Positions 55,108 through 64,000 are shown, counted from the first letter of the stretch. The stretch is DNA of 64,000 nt from an uncultured Shewanella sp. (GCF_947501225.1 NZ_CANMUW010000001.1:620001-684000), one strand, 5' to 3'. Translations and numbers: made by a program. The notes: generated from the letters alone by a model not told the origin.

Positions 55108-55626
55108 ATGGACATTTCAACAATCGATAGTATTCAAAGTGAACAAAACTATAATGACCTTATCAGTGCTGAAGTCGTGAGTGTCGAGAGTGTCAAAATT
55201 TCACAAAGCGAAACGGCAATGAGCAACGCTAAGCAGTTTCTTGACAGTACATTTCCATTAGCCAAGGGGTCGCATAAGGATGTCAGTAGTTATCTGGTTT
55301 ATTATCAGCAGCTATTGATCTTCTTCAGCGACGGCACCCATACCGGTCTGAAAGATCCTAAGCAATTTGTCGCCTTAAATGGACCTAAGAGTGAGCCTTC
55401 GGCCATTTTGCTCAGAGATAAGGGCACGCATGTTGAGTTGACATTCGATCGCTGTGGTGAGATTGGCGCTCACGATCAGGCAAACATTGAAGATATTCAG
55501 ATAGAGGGTCACAGGTATTGGATTAGCCTGCTTAATGTCGACGCGAGGCGTATGATCGACGGTTCGCTCCAGGATCAGATGTTTACAGCAAAAGATGGAT
55601 CCGACTATCTGCTGAAAGAGGCGTAA
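55108..55626 (+). CDS. Stand-alone malate synthase G insertion-domain protein
   Basis: A 172-residue protein, no signal peptide. Residues 43-170 align by eye with the beta-rich insertion of malate synthase G: QFLDSTFPLAKGSHKDV (GlcB RFLDESLPLENGSYQDV), the DPKQFVALNG strand, LLRDKGTHVELTFD (GlcB LLKNNGLHIELQID), EIGAHDQANIEDIQIE and FTAKDGSDYLL (GlcB YTAADGSEISL). The catalytic barrel is entirely absent, including the EDSVAAVDAEDK strand. It is therefore unlikely to make malate. It is divergent from the ScfR-like regulator, so it may take part in glyoxylate or acyl-CoA regulation. GAGGA precedes ATG 55108. Confidence 0.75.
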   Translation: MDISTIDSIQSEQNYNDLISAEVVSVESVKISQSETAMSNAKQFLDSTFPLAKGSHKDVSSYLVYYQQLLIFFSDGTHTGLKDPKQFVALNGPKSEPSAILLRDKGTHVELTFDRCGEIGAHDQANIEDIQIEGHRYWISLLNVDARRMIDGSLQDQMFTAKDGSDYLLKEA

Positions 55627-55669
55627 AATAGGGCGCGAAACTTCTCAGACTCGTGGCATGAACCGATTA

Positions 55670-55703
55670 AAAAAGGCTGAAAGTGATCACTTTCAGCCTT
55701 TTT
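55670..55703. terminator. Bidirectional terminator (34-bp perfect palindrome)
   Basis: A perfect palindrome centred on GTGATCAC, with A-tracts left and T-tracts right (arms AAAAAGGCTGAAA... and ...TTTCAGCCTTTTT). It serves the two genes that converge here. Confidence 0.93.
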
Positions 55704-55711
55704 ACTTATAT

Positions 55712-56059
55712 TTACCTTCCCCAGATATCGGCATTGATTGTTGAGCCTTTATCGGTCGACTCGGCGGATGAACTCTTGGTCGAAGAGCCCTTACGGCGAG
55801 CGGGAGTCTGATAGTTGTCATCTCTGGGCTTGCGTGCAGGTAAGGGGAGGTTATTCATCTTCAGATAAAGGTACTCGACCTTATCTCTCGCCCATTGAGT
55901 CTTGCGCAGAAACTTCAGACTGGATTTGATGCTGGGATCATGATTAAAGCAACGAATGTCTATTCGGGAGCCAAGCTCTTCCCAGCCATAATGATCGACC
56001 AGATCCGTGAGTAGATCTTCCAGCTTGATACCGTGAAGGGGGTTGTTTGCTTGTGTCAT
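55712..56059 (-). CDS. VF530 family DNA-binding protein
   Basis: A 115-residue protein whose N-terminal 65 residues match the VF530/DUF2132 fold: [20 protein letters not shown], then INHDP-like [25 protein letters not shown]. The rest is a basic, serine-rich tail ([17 protein letters not shown]). VF530 proteins resemble small DNA-binding folds; the biological target is not known. Its stop shares the palindromic terminator with the convergent gene. Confidence 0.88.
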   Translation of the reverse strand: MTQANNPLHGIKLEDLLTDLVDHYGWEELGSRIDIRCFNHDPSIKSSLKFLRKTQWARDKVEYLYLKMNNLPLPARKPRDDNYQTPARRKGSSTKSSSAESTDKGSTINADIWGR

Positions 56060-56143
56060 GAGTTCTTTGCGTCAATTGATATTGAGTTAATTATATCAGT
56101 TAATGGGATGGAATTAACAGGAGGTCGCTTGAGTTAAACTCGG

Positions 56144-56171
56144 GTAAAAAAAAGAGGGCATGAGCCCTCTT
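56144..56171 (-). terminator. Terminator of the S8 peptidase gene
   Basis: AAGAGGGC, loop ATGA, GCCCTCTT; on the minus strand it ends with a run of eight T's. Confidence 0.92.
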
Positions 56172-56198
56172 ATTTGCTGTTTACCGATTAATAGGTGA

Positions 56199-58619
56199 TT
56201 ACTGGAAGCTTAGCTCCCAGGAATCTATTGTACCTATGTCGCGGCGGCCGCTGTCTATCGCTTTTAACTTCCACTCTCCCGCAGACTCGATGCCTGTAGC
56301 ATCTACGCTGTAGGTTTGGTTAATGTTATCTGTGCTGCTCCCCGTGTTATCGTGCAAGACAGCGACTTCACCCGTTGGTGTGTGAAGCTCTACCTGCAGA
56401 TCGCCGATATAGGTGTGGGTAATATTAACGGTTACAGAGACCGTCCCGGAATCACCGGTTCGGCTCACCGATATCGGGCTGGATACACCGCCGGCCTTAT
56501 TATCCGGGATAGAGTAGCTGTTAGTGTTGCTATAGCTCGTCGCTCCACCTGTCTCTCCGCCAGTAGATTCGGTGTAGTTAGCCACCAGACTCACGCCGCT
56601 AAATGCACTATAACCCTGAACCATAACATAGTAAGCTCCTGATTCGGCGTTAGTTATAGGGCAAGATTCACTGTTACCGGTTTCCCATGGACGACAGTCA
56701 TAGCTGCTTGTACTCGGCGCCGCACCGTATTGAACATACAGATCCGCATCACCGCTTCCACCACTCATGGTAAAGCTTAGATCGGTGGCACCAGCCGGCA
56801 CCTCCAGAGAGAAGTGCAGCTCATCGTTCTTCGCACCTGTCAGGTCAGTTTTGGCTACACCATTTTGTAACTCACCGCCACCGGTTCCTGTACCAGTACC
56901 GGGATCGACAGGTCCGTCACAGGATGCATCCAGATAGGCATCGGCAGCCACGGCGTCGATTAAGCCGTACCCTGTCTTATCATCGCGGCCAACAGTATCC
57001 AGATCTTCGGCTGTAGCGTTCAGCGCCGCACGTATCTGTGCTGCACTACATTCGGTGTGATGACTCCATACCAGTGTCGCAACACCCGATACATGAGGCG
57101 TGGCCATGGAGGTGCCGTTATAGTACTCGTAATCTTCGTTGGCGGTGTTTTCAACGGTGACAACAGAGCCTAGCTGAGACTGAAATGCCTGACCCGTTGT
57201 CCTGTCAACCGATACCGATACGATAGGGGCTTCATTGTTGGTATCTACAAGGAAGGGGTTTTGAAGGCCTGGCAGTTCGGTATTACCATAGACGATGACG
57301 GCACTTGCCCCCGCGTTGTTACAGGCCCTTACCGCATCAATCTCCGGATAGCCGGCACCCTGATTACCCACGCGCTCGACCAGACACACTTTACCGTTCA
57401 TGTCGTCGCAGTTGAATGTACTGCCGGATACGGCACATTCGGCAAGCTCCCCGCTAACGCTGCCAAATACCGGTGTAGGGACGTGATTTGTCCCCGATTT
57501 TATGTAACGGTTATGGGGAACGATACCGTTATCGAAATAGGACTGACCACCTATGGTGATATCGGCAAGGCGGCCCTCACCCATAGTCACAGTTGAGAGA
57601 ATGGCTTCACCGGGCCCCGAGATCTCTACCTGGTTAGTGTATTGAGAAAACGCCGCATGATCTTTATTGCTATCGACGGCCGCAACCGACATCACGGCAT
57701 CATAAGAGGCCGGGTAGCTGTGAGTATTGTTTCCGTCATTACCCGCGGCGGCAATAAGTAAGACACCATTATCTTGATGAGCGGTTAATGCGTTTCTCTC
57801 CGTGGTGCTCGATCCACTACCACCCAAACTCATGGTAACCACGTTTGCGCCATTATCGACGCAGGTGTCGACAGCAGAAACCAGCGAAGAGGAGTAACCC
57901 CAGCCTGCTTCATTGAATACCTTAATGACATGGATATTAGCTGTCTGATTCGGCATGACACCGACAACACCTTCATTGTTAGCGATGGCGGCAATAGTGC
58001 CGGCTACATGTGTTCCGTGAGCATTATTGTTACCGGGATCAAACCAGTTGCCTGTTCCAGAGTTATTCGTTCCCGTGACATTGTTACCGCTTAAGTCATT
58101 GTGGCTGCGATCGTAACCTGAGTCGATGATACAGATGGTACGGTTACCGGCCTGGGAGTCACTCAAAGATGTAGCACCAACATAGGTTTGACCCCAGGGA
58201 GTGGTCTCATTCAGGAAGCGGCGCTGTTGATCCTCTTCTACATAATCTACATCACCACGCTTCTTTAGTGCGTCGATGCCTGCTTTATCCAGTTTAACCG
58301 TGTAGCTGTTACTGCGACCTATGCGTTTCATCTCTTTCGCCGAAACGCTGTTTAACACCTTATGTTGAGATAGCACTTCACTTTGAGCCGGTTCATAAGA
58401 GAGGGGGGCAATCTCACTACTTTCAGTTTGAATACTGTTCGACTCACTGTTTTTAAATTTGACAATGTAGCGCTTTGGCAGTGGTGATGACTGCTTACTG
58501 TCACTTTTCAGTGACTGTATGCTTTGGGTAAATGTTGGAGCTGCATGAACCGAGGCAGAGATAGCGATAGCTATAACTGACAAGCTCAGTGCTGAACTCT
58601 TAAAATGTCTGACTGTCAT
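56199..58619 (-). CDS. Secreted subtilisin-like (S8) serine peptidase
   Basis: An 806-residue exoprotease. Order: signal peptide (1-26), I9 propeptide (about 45-130, RYIVKFKNSES...DVDYVEEDQ), S8 domain with Asp166 (IIDSGYD), His201 (HGTHVAGT) and Ser504 (NGTSMATPHVSG), with a PA-type insert (about 380-480, VCLVERVGNQGAGY) between His and Ser, then a Gly/Thr linker, a PPC domain (about 590-690) and a P/proprotein-convertase domain (about 715-806, SIPDNKAGGVSSPISV). It degrades extracellular protein. GGAAG lies before ATG 58619. Confidence 0.94.
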   Translation of the reverse strand: MTVRHFKSSALSLSVIAIAISASVHAAPTFTQSIQSLKSDSKQSSPLPKRYIVKFKNSESNSIQTESSEIAPLSYEPAQSEVLSQHKVLNSVSAKEMKRIGRSNSYTVKLDKAGIDALKKRGDVDYVEEDQQRRFLNETTPWGQTYVGATSLSDSQAGNRTICIIDSGYDRSHNDLSGNNVTGTNNSGTGNWFDPGNNNAHGTHVAGTIAAIANNEGVVGVMPNQTANIHVIKVFNEAGWGYSSSLVSAVDTCVDNGANVVTMSLGGSGSSTTERNALTAHQDNGVLLIAAAGNDGNNTHSYPASYDAVMSVAAVDSNKDHAAFSQYTNQVEISGPGEAILSTVTMGEGRLADITIGGQSYFDNGIVPHNRYIKSGTNHVPTPVFGSVSGELAECAVSGSTFNCDDMNGKVCLVERVGNQGAGYPEIDAVRACNNAGASAVIVYGNTELPGLQNPFLVDTNNEAPIVSVSVDRTTGQAFQSQLGSVVTVENTANEDYEYYNGTSMATPHVSGVATLVWSHHTECSAAQIRAALNATAEDLDTVGRDDKTGYGLIDAVAADAYLDASCDGPVDPGTGTGTGGGELQNGVAKTDLTGAKNDELHFSLEVPAGATDLSFTMSGGSGDADLYVQYGAAPSTSSYDCRPWETGNSESCPITNAESGAYYVMVQGYSAFSGVSLVANYTESTGGETGGATSYSNTNSYSIPDNKAGGVSSPISVSRTGDSGTVSVTVNITHTYIGDLQVELHTPTGEVAVLHDNTGSSTDNINQTYSVDATGIESAGEWKLKAIDSGRRDIGTIDSWELSFQ

Positions 58620-59090
58620 GTTTGTCTTCCATGTTAATTAGAATTAATCATTATTATTAGGTGGTTTTTTAGACGAACGTATAAAAAACCGGTTACTCAA
58701 CAGCGAATGTATCCATGTGTGAAACATTTGTAAATAAGTTGTTATTTGCGCAAGCTGAGAGAGATTACGCTGGTTCAATGAAGAATCGTATGCATAAATA
58801 TTGCGTTTAAAACGCATTTTATGTACATGGGGCCGGTTTTAAGTCGCATGTTTATGCGAGGTAAGTTATTGAAATGAGCTTTGTATAGTATTCGCAGAGA
58901 GTGGCTGATTGGAGATGTAGACCTCTATCGTTATAAGTGTAAGGCTTTGAATTAAAAGGTAGAGCTGTGGTTTTTATTGTTTGTAATATCTTAGATTGAA
59001 AAGTAATAAGTAAACCGGAAATGAGTCGCTCTGAGTGGAGTGTTGACTGAAATGGATAGTCACTATTGAAAGAGGGGGGACTTCAGGTTT
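58620..59090. other. Intergenic region with nothing recognised
   Basis: About 470 bases upstream of the peptidase gene, containing its presumed promoter but no recognisable operator or frame. Confidence 0.4.
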
Positions 59091-59127
59091 GGCCTGCCGG
59101 ACATCGAGTCATGATGTCCGGCAGGCC
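59091..59127. terminator. 15-bp perfect GC-rich hairpin after the rhodanese gene
   Basis: GGCCTGCCGGACATC (59091-59105) and GATGTCCGGCAGGCC (59113-59127) form a perfect stem with a 7-base loop. No T-run follows, so it may protect mRNA ends or stop transcription by another route. Confidence 0.6.
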
Positions 59128-59136
59128 GTCTTGATA

Positions 59137-59532
59137 TTACTTCTTGAGTGAGTTCATTAATGGCACATAGCCACCGCCGTTGTAGCTATTGCTATAGCCT
59201 TGAGCGACTAAGGCGTCGAAAGCGATACCGCTTCGTCGGCCGCTTCTGCAGTAGAGTACGACTGACTTATCTTTAGCGATTTTTCTCTCTTTAAATGCCG
59301 ATACGATGATCTCGAAAGGGATATTAATCGCATTCGGAAGGTGGCCTGCTGCGAACTCCTCTGCAGTTCGGACATCCACAATCAGAGCACCGGCATCTAT
59401 CATATCCCAGGCGACTTTAGGATCTTTATCGGCGGCCACAGCGAGTTGGCTGGTAGATAGAGTGAGTAGGGTGACCAAGATCATCAGACACCTTCGTAGG
59501 TGCTGCTTTGACATTAATATTTGTTTAAACAC
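59137..59532 (-). CDS. Periplasmic rhodanese-like protein
   Basis: A 131-residue single-domain rhodanese with a signal peptide (CLMILVTLLTLSTSQLAVAA) and active loop CRSGRRSG (Cys95, CRSGxR), with LIVDVRTAEEFAAGHLPNAI upstream. It transfers sulfane sulfur in the periplasm. GTG 59532 is supported by AAGGA 7 bases upstream. It is last in a minus-strand set of RND pump and DUF2892 protein; in E. coli, rhodanese and DUF2892 are fused as YgaP. Confidence 0.88.
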   Translation of the reverse strand: MFKQILMSKQHLRRCLMILVTLLTLSTSQLAVAADKDPKVAWDMIDAGALIVDVRTAEEFAAGHLPNAINIPFEIIVSAFKERKIAKDKSVVLYCRSGRRSGIAFDALVAQGYSNSYNGGGYVPLMNSLKK

Positions 59533-59642
59533 ACTTTTTCCTTCAATTACTTTTTATTTTAATCTGTGCTGGTGATCTTTATTTTCTTACTCTGTTTTCA
59601 TCCTTGCCTTTCTTGCTGGATAACACTTACATATCAGAAAGA

Positions 59643-59861
59643 TCAATTTTTCACCGGAACAGCCAATTCAGCCTCGGTTTTTACCCCTAGCCTTTTCATA
59701 AGTATAGCGATAGGACAGAATCCGGTAAATGCGCTCTGGAATAGATTAACGCCAACGAATACCGTCAACCAGATGAAGTTAGCATGAACCCAGGTGGTCA
59801 ATACTATTGAGAGTAAAACCATCATTCCTGCAAAAGCCATGATTATGCGTTCTATAGACAT
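59643..59861 (-). CDS. DUF2892 (YgaP-like) small membrane protein
   Basis: A 72-residue protein with two membrane helices (IIMAFAGMMVLLSIVLTTW and WLTVFVGVNLFQSAFTGF) and CPIAILMKRLGVK, the shared block of DUF2892. E. coli YgaP has this domain as the membrane anchor of a rhodanese; here they are separate. It may carry sulfur species or anchor the rhodanese. It lies between the RND and rhodanese genes. Confidence 0.9.
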   Translation of the reverse strand: MSIERIIMAFAGMMVLLSIVLTTWVHANFIWLTVFVGVNLFQSAFTGFCPIAILMKRLGVKTEAELAVPVKN

Positions 59862-59941
59862 TGTGTTCTCCTTTGGCAGAATAGATTTCTGCTATTTTTA
59901 GTTAAGTTATTGGTTTGGATGTTTTTTTACTTTGCATTGTA

Positions 59942-62900
59942 TTAGCCGAGTTTGTTCTTCATTACTGCATAATAGAGTACGGGGATCACAACCAGAGTCA
60001 GTAAGGTTGAGATCATGATGCCAAAGATCAGGCTGATAGCGAGCCCGTTAAATATTGGGTCGTCGATAATAAACAGGGCGCCAATCATGGCCGCGAGCGC
60101 CGTCAACATAATCGGTTTTGCTCTGACTGCGCCGGAGTGGATCACGGCCTGCTCGAAGGGGACTCCGGCTGCGGTTTCCTTGTTGATAAAGTCCACCAGT
60201 AAGATAGAGTTTCTAACGATTATCCCTGCAAGAGCTATCATTCCTATCATAGATGGAGCGGTAAAATGCGCCCCTAACAGTGCGTGTCCGGGCATTACAC
60301 CTACAACGGTCAGCGGGATGGGGGCCATGATGATGAGTGGCACTGTGTAGGATCTGAATTGACCGACCACCAAAAGATAGATAGCTATCATTCCTACACC
60401 GTAGGCTATGCCCATATCCCTGAATGTTTCGTAGGTAATTTTCCATTCGCCATCCCACAGGACTGCGATACTGTCCAGACCGGAGGGTTGAGTTATGTAG
60501 TGCTGCTCGAAGCCTAAGCCGTCTTCTGAATCTATCCGGGCTGCCATTTCAAACATGCCGTATAAGGGGCTGTCTAACTTTCCGGCCATATCGGCAACAA
60601 CCATCACCATAGGGATCATATTCTTGTGAATGATAGGGGCGTCTATCTTACCCTTAGAGATATTCACCAACTCAGATACCGGGACTGAGTTTCCGTTGCT
60701 GCCCAGTAGCTTCAGATTAAGTACCTGTTCAAGATCTACCTTGGCCGGTTCGGTTAGCTGTAAACGGATCGGCGTTGGCTGCTTCTGCTGCTCTTTTAAC
60801 AGGTAACTCATATCCTTCCCACCGACAGAGGTGGCAATAAGATCGACTATATTTGAATAGGGGACTCCCAGGAGACTCGCTTTACTCCTGTCGATGAAAA
60901 CCTGCCATTTCTGTTGTGCAGCAGGCAGGAAGATGTCGATATCTACCACATCGTCGGTTTCATGAAACAGTGCCTGTAGTTGGTATGCCGCCTTTTCACG
61001 AATGGCTTCGCTCGGTCCATAGACTTCGGCCAGAATAGGTGACCAGACCGGTGGTCCGGGTGGGACTTCGACCACCTTGATATTGGCATTAAACTGTTTA
61101 CCTATCTCTTGCAGCGGGCCGCGAACAGATTGTGCGATACTGTGACTGTCTCTCTCTCTGTGTTTCTTGTCCAAAAGGTTTACCTGAATATCGCCAAGCT
61201 CCTGAGACTCTCTTAAGAAGTAGTGTCTGACTAACCCGTTGAAGTTCATCGGCGCATTGGTGCCGGCATAGAGTTGATAGTTTTCAACCTCTTCGACTGT
61301 AGCCAGGTGCCGGCCCAGAGCCTGTAGAACACGCTGTGTCTGCTCAACCGGTGTTCCTTCCGGCATATCCACCATCACCTGAAATTCCGATTTATTGTCC
61401 AGCGGCAACATTTTAAGGATAACCAGCTGTCCTATCGGTAGCGCGGTCGCGATACCTATTAATACAAATATGGCACCGGCTAGACCTATACGCGCCTTAC
61501 GGGCCTGTTTACCCTGTACGAAGGGGCCAATAAGTTTAGTAAACAGTGTTAACATCATGTTGCTCTGCTCAGGCTGTTCACTTACAGGCTCTGCTGTGGT
61601 GGTATCAGGTGAAGCGGGCTGAACATTACGTTTGAGTAGCTTACGGCTTAACCATGGCGTGATGATAAATGCTACCGCCAGAGATATCAGCATCCCCATG
61701 CTTGCATTGATTGGAATTGGCGCCATATAGGGCCCCATCAGACCGGATACAAATGCCATTGGCAACAAAGCGGCTATAACGGTAAAGGTTGCCAAAATGG
61801 TGGGACTTCCCACCTCGTCCACGGCCACCGGAATCAACTCTTTAAATGTTTGTTTGCCCATCGCCATGTGCCGATGAATATTTTCGACTACCACGATGGC
61901 ATCGTCGACTAAAATACCGATAGAGAAGATGAGGGCGAACAGGGATATTCTGTTGAGGGTAAATCCCCAAGCCCAGGAGGCAAACAGCGTAGTGGCTAAG
62001 GTGATGATTATCGCTATACCTACGACCAGGGCCTCTCGGGTTCCCATCGTCAACAAGACTAAGAGTACGACTGCAGATGTTGCAAAAATTAACTTAAATA
62101 TTAGGGTATTGGCTTTGTTTCCCGCTGTTTCTCCATAGTTTCTCGATACCGTTACCTCGACATTGTCCGGTACTAAGATATTTTGAACCCGTTCGATACG
62201 CTGTAAAATTTGATCGGCAATATCGACGGCATTTTCACCCGGTTGCTTTCCTATTGCCAGAGTCACGGCTGGGTAGATATCATCTTTATCTCCGTGCCAG
62301 ACGCTTTTTAGCGGAATGTCGGCCTTTAGGGTTATCTGGGCTACATCACTGAGGTAGATAGGGGCGCTCTGTCCATCGCTGTCCTGGTAAACGGAGATGA
62401 CGAGCTGTTTCACATCATCTGCAGTTTGTAAAAATTGGCCAGCCTGTACCTTTATCTCCTGGTTGCCCTGTACAAGAGAGGCGGGCATAGAGATATGATT
62501 GTTTGAGCGCAAACTCTGAGCAATCGCATCATAGGTGAGACCGTAATAGTTCAATTTAATCGGGTCGATGCGAACGTTAAGTACGAGTTCATGTGAACCT
62601 AAGGTGTATACTTCACGCGTACCGGGGATACGCTTTAGCTCCGTTTCCAGCCCATGAGCGACATGGGTCAACTGTTCTGCCGATACCGCCTCTTTTGACC
62701 ACAATGTAAGGCTGACAATAGGAACATCATCTATGCCGCGAGGTTTAATGAGAGGCTCACCCACCCCGGCACCCGAAGGAAGCTTATCGAGATTTGAATA
62801 GATCTGGTTATAGAGTTTTACAATGGCTTCATTACGTGGGATCCCCACTTCAAAGATAGCGATGATGAGAGCACCATCAGGCTGTGAAAATGAGTACAGA

Positions 62901-63199
62901 GTGTCGATTCCCTTGATCTCTGATATCACCTGTTCGGCGGGAAGTGTGACCAGGCTTTCAACCTGCGCCGGTGTTGCTCCCGGGAAGGGGATGAAAACAT
63001 CGGCAAAGGTCACATCTATTTGGGGCTCCTCCTCTTTTGGTGTCACTATGACGGCGAATAAGCCCAGCAGTAATCCAAGTAATGCCAATAGGGGGGTGAT
63101 GGCGCTAAGTTGAAAAGCGGCTGCTATCTTGCCCGATATGCCTAAGGTTGAATGGGCTGTATTCGAATCCGGCGGAGTCGTGTTTTGCGTATTATTCAT
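59942..63199 (-). CDS. RND efflux pump permease
   Basis: A 1085-residue inner-membrane proton antiporter of the RND class, with twelve helices, two large periplasmic loops (FPGATPAQVESLVTLPAEQVIS; VLQALGRHLATVEEVE) and the central motif SIGILVDDAIVVVENIHRHM (TM4 Asp pair). Compared with drug (AcrB) or metal (CzcA) pumps the sequence is closer to the general HAE1-like RND permeases; the substrate is unknown. ATG 63199 (MNNTQNTT) is preferred over an upstream start at 63250 because it follows the MFP stop by four bases. Confidence 0.92.
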   Translation of the reverse strand: MNNTQNTTPPDSNTAHSTLGISGKIAAAFQLSAITPLLALLGLLLGLFAVIVTPKEEEPQIDVTFADVFIPFPGATPAQVESLVTLPAEQVISEIKGIDTLYSFSQPDGALIIAIFEVGIPRNEAIVKLYNQIYSNLDKLPSGAGVGEPLIKPRGIDDVPIVSLTLWSKEAVSAEQLTHVAHGLETELKRIPGTREVYTLGSHELVLNVRIDPIKLNYYGLTYDAIAQSLRSNNHISMPASLVQGNQEIKVQAGQFLQTADDVKQLVISVYQDSDGQSAPIYLSDVAQITLKADIPLKSVWHGDKDDIYPAVTLAIGKQPGENAVDIADQILQRIERVQNILVPDNVEVTVSRNYGETAGNKANTLIFKLIFATSAVVLLVLLTMGTREALVVGIAIIITLATTLFASWAWGFTLNRISLFALIFSIGILVDDAIVVVENIHRHMAMGKQTFKELIPVAVDEVGSPTILATFTVIAALLPMAFVSGLMGPYMAPIPINASMGMLISLAVAFIITPWLSRKLLKRNVQPASPDTTTAEPVSEQPEQSNMMLTLFTKLIGPFVQGKQARKARIGLAGAIFVLIGIATALPIGQLVILKMLPLDNKSEFQVMVDMPEGTPVEQTQRVLQALGRHLATVEEVENYQLYAGTNAPMNFNGLVRHYFLRESQELGDIQVNLLDKKHRERDSHSIAQSVRGPLQEIGKQFNANIKVVEVPPGPPVWSPILAEVYGPSEAIREKAAYQLQALFHETDDVVDIDIFLPAAQQKWQVFIDRSKASLLGVPYSNIVDLIATSVGGKDMSYLLKEQQKQPTPIRLQLTEPAKVDLEQVLNLKLLGSNGNSVPVSELVNISKGKIDAPIIHKNMIPMVMVVADMAGKLDSPLYGMFEMAARIDSEDGLGFEQHYITQPSGLDSIAVLWDGEWKITYETFRDMGIAYGVGMIAIYLLVVGQFRSYTVPLIIMAPIPLTVVGVMPGHALLGAHFTAPSMIGMIALAGIIVRNSILLVDFINKETAAGVPFEQAVIHSGAVRAKPIMLTALAAMIGALFIIDDPIFNGLAISLIFGIMISTLLTLVVIPVLYYAVMKNKLG

Positions 63200-63203
63200 C
63201 TCT

Positions 63204-64000
63204 TTATTCCGCCTTCTGATGCTTAAGTGCCTGGTATGCGTCGCCGGCAATCACATCGCCTGCCTTTAGTCCCGCTAAGATCTCTACATTTTTACCCTGG
63301 TAACTGCCTAACCTCACTTGATTGAGTACAAAGTCATCCCCCTGCTTGAGATATACGGCACTGAGCTCGTTTTGTTTCAGCAGGGCGGAGCTTGGTATCA
63401 ACATACTGGAGCGTGTACCGGCACTGAACCTGGCTTTCGCCCACATTCCCGGCATCAGTCCGGGTTCATTTTCGGGTAGGTCTATTCTCACCTTATAACT
63501 GTGACTCTGAGGGTCGGCAAATGAGAAGATGGTAAGGGAGTCTGAGGTAAACTGACGTCCATCACTGAGTGTGACGATAAATTCAGGATGCTGTTTCAAT
63601 GCCGCGATATAGCGCTGGGGGACATGAGTGATGGCCCGCATCTGTGACATAGAGAAACCAGAGAAAAGTGGCTGGCCGGGACTCACCGTTTCGCCCTGTT
63701 CTACATGTCTTTTGGTGACAATTCCGGAGAATGGGGCATTGACTACCGTATATTTTAGCGATTCGGTGGCCTGAATGATGCGAGCCTTCGCGCCTCGAAC
63801 GGCTTCCTGAGCCGATTCGGCATTGGCTATCGCCTCATCCATCGCACCTTGCGATATTGCTCCCTTTGGAAATAGTGCCTCATAGCGGCTTCTCTGTAGC
63901 TGCGCCTCATTATAACGGGCCATCGCCTTGGCATAGTCAGCTTCTGCTCCAGCAAGCCCGGCTCCCTGCTCTTTACTGGTAATTTCGAGTAATGATGCAC
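63204..64000 (-). CDS. RND periplasmic membrane fusion protein, partial (cut by window edge)
   Basis: The C-terminal 264 residues of an HlyD/AcrA-family adaptor, in frame to the window edge. The coiled-coil hairpin (AEADYAKAMARYNEAQLQRS, then AIANAESAQEAVRGAKARI), the lipoyl half YTVVNAPFSGIVTKRHVEQG and beta-barrel/membrane-proximal domains are visible. It links the RND permease to an outer-membrane channel. Its stop is four bases before the permease ATG, so they are one operon. Confidence 0.9.
   Translation of the reverse strand, partial: ASLLEITSKEQGAGLAGAEADYAKAMARYNEAQLQRSRYEALFPKGAISQGAMDEAIANAESAQEAVRGAKARIIQATESLKYTVVNAPFSGIVTKRHVEQGETVSPGQPLFSGFSMSQMRAITHVPQRYIAALKQHPEFIVTLSDGRQFTSDSLTIFSFADPQSHSYKVRIDLPENEPGLMPGMWAKARFSAGTRSSMLIPSSALLKQNELSAVYLKQGDDFVLNQVRLGSYQGKNVEILAGLKAGDVIAGDAYQALKHQKAE

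Noticed and set aside
1..64000. CRISPR arrays, tRNA or rRNA genes, prophage, retron
   Set aside because: No regularly spaced repeats, no cloverleaf-like sequences, no phage structural genes and no reverse transcriptase were seen.

Overview
The window looks like chromosome from a marine gammaproteobacterium, most likely Shewanella or a close relative. The basis is gene content: a six-gene TonB2/TtpC/DUF3450/TPR operon, DUF3010, YibL, RraB and VF530 proteins, a ScfR-type regulator, an anaerobic ribonucleotide reductase with NrdR and FNR-type sites, and many secreted proteins. No database search was possible, so family names come from motifs and remembered homologues. Most of the window is ordinary core genome. 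I see no CRISPR array, tRNA, rRNA, prophage or intact transposase.

Layout. 1-3.6 kb: divergent dinG (cut by the left edge) and polB with a perfect LexA box between them. 3.8-9.5 kb: a porin, a large TonB-dependent receptor and a SAM methyltransferase. 9.5-15 kb: the TonB2 energy-transduction operon behind a 594-bp leader with palindromic sites. 15-19.4 kb: a degenerate GGDEF protein, a DUF885 lipoprotein, ppiC, a GNAT enzyme, ybcJ and rraB. 19.5-21.5 kb: a NERD protein carrying two kinase-like lobes, both lacking catalytic residues. 21.5-23.4 kb: a LysR regulator divergent from a TauE/SafE permease.

23.4-26.3 kb is an AT-rich accessory islet: a small lipoprotein, about 900 bp of noncoding DNA, a Sel1-repeat protein with a TonB-box-like motif, and two 86-bp direct repeats. 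26.3-31 kb: avtA, a lipoprotein alkaline phosphatase and an MgtC/DUF4010 membrane protein. 31.2-37 kb: sbcDC and an M23 endopeptidase (mepM), with a 36-bp perfect palindrome between them. 37-44 kb: a solute-binding protein, a small cysteine-cluster protein behind a perfect Fur core site, ygjP, DUF3010, a DEAD-box helicase, rssA, and an oxidoreductase/OhrR-like pair with two matching palindromic operators.

44-53.3 kb: two unrecognised proteins, nrdD-nrdG with FNR-like and paired NrdR sites, yibL, ribA, an outer-membrane barrel whose start codon lies in a hairpin, and a LysR/oxidoreductase pair. 53.4-56 kb: a ScfR-like regulator with three 14-bp-phased repeats at its start, divergent from a small protein resembling only the insertion domain of malate synthase G; then a VF530 protein. 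56-64 kb, minus strand: a secreted subtilase, then an operon-like set of MFP (cut by the right edge), RND pump, DUF2892 protein and periplasmic rhodanese.

Working together: TonB2 could energise the receptor upstream; LexA, NrdR, FNR and Fur sites tie several genes to DNA damage, dNTP, oxygen and iron control; and several regulator/target pairs (LysR-permease, OhrR-oxidoreductase, LysR-oxidoreductase, ScfR-malate-synthase-like) have classical divergent layouts.
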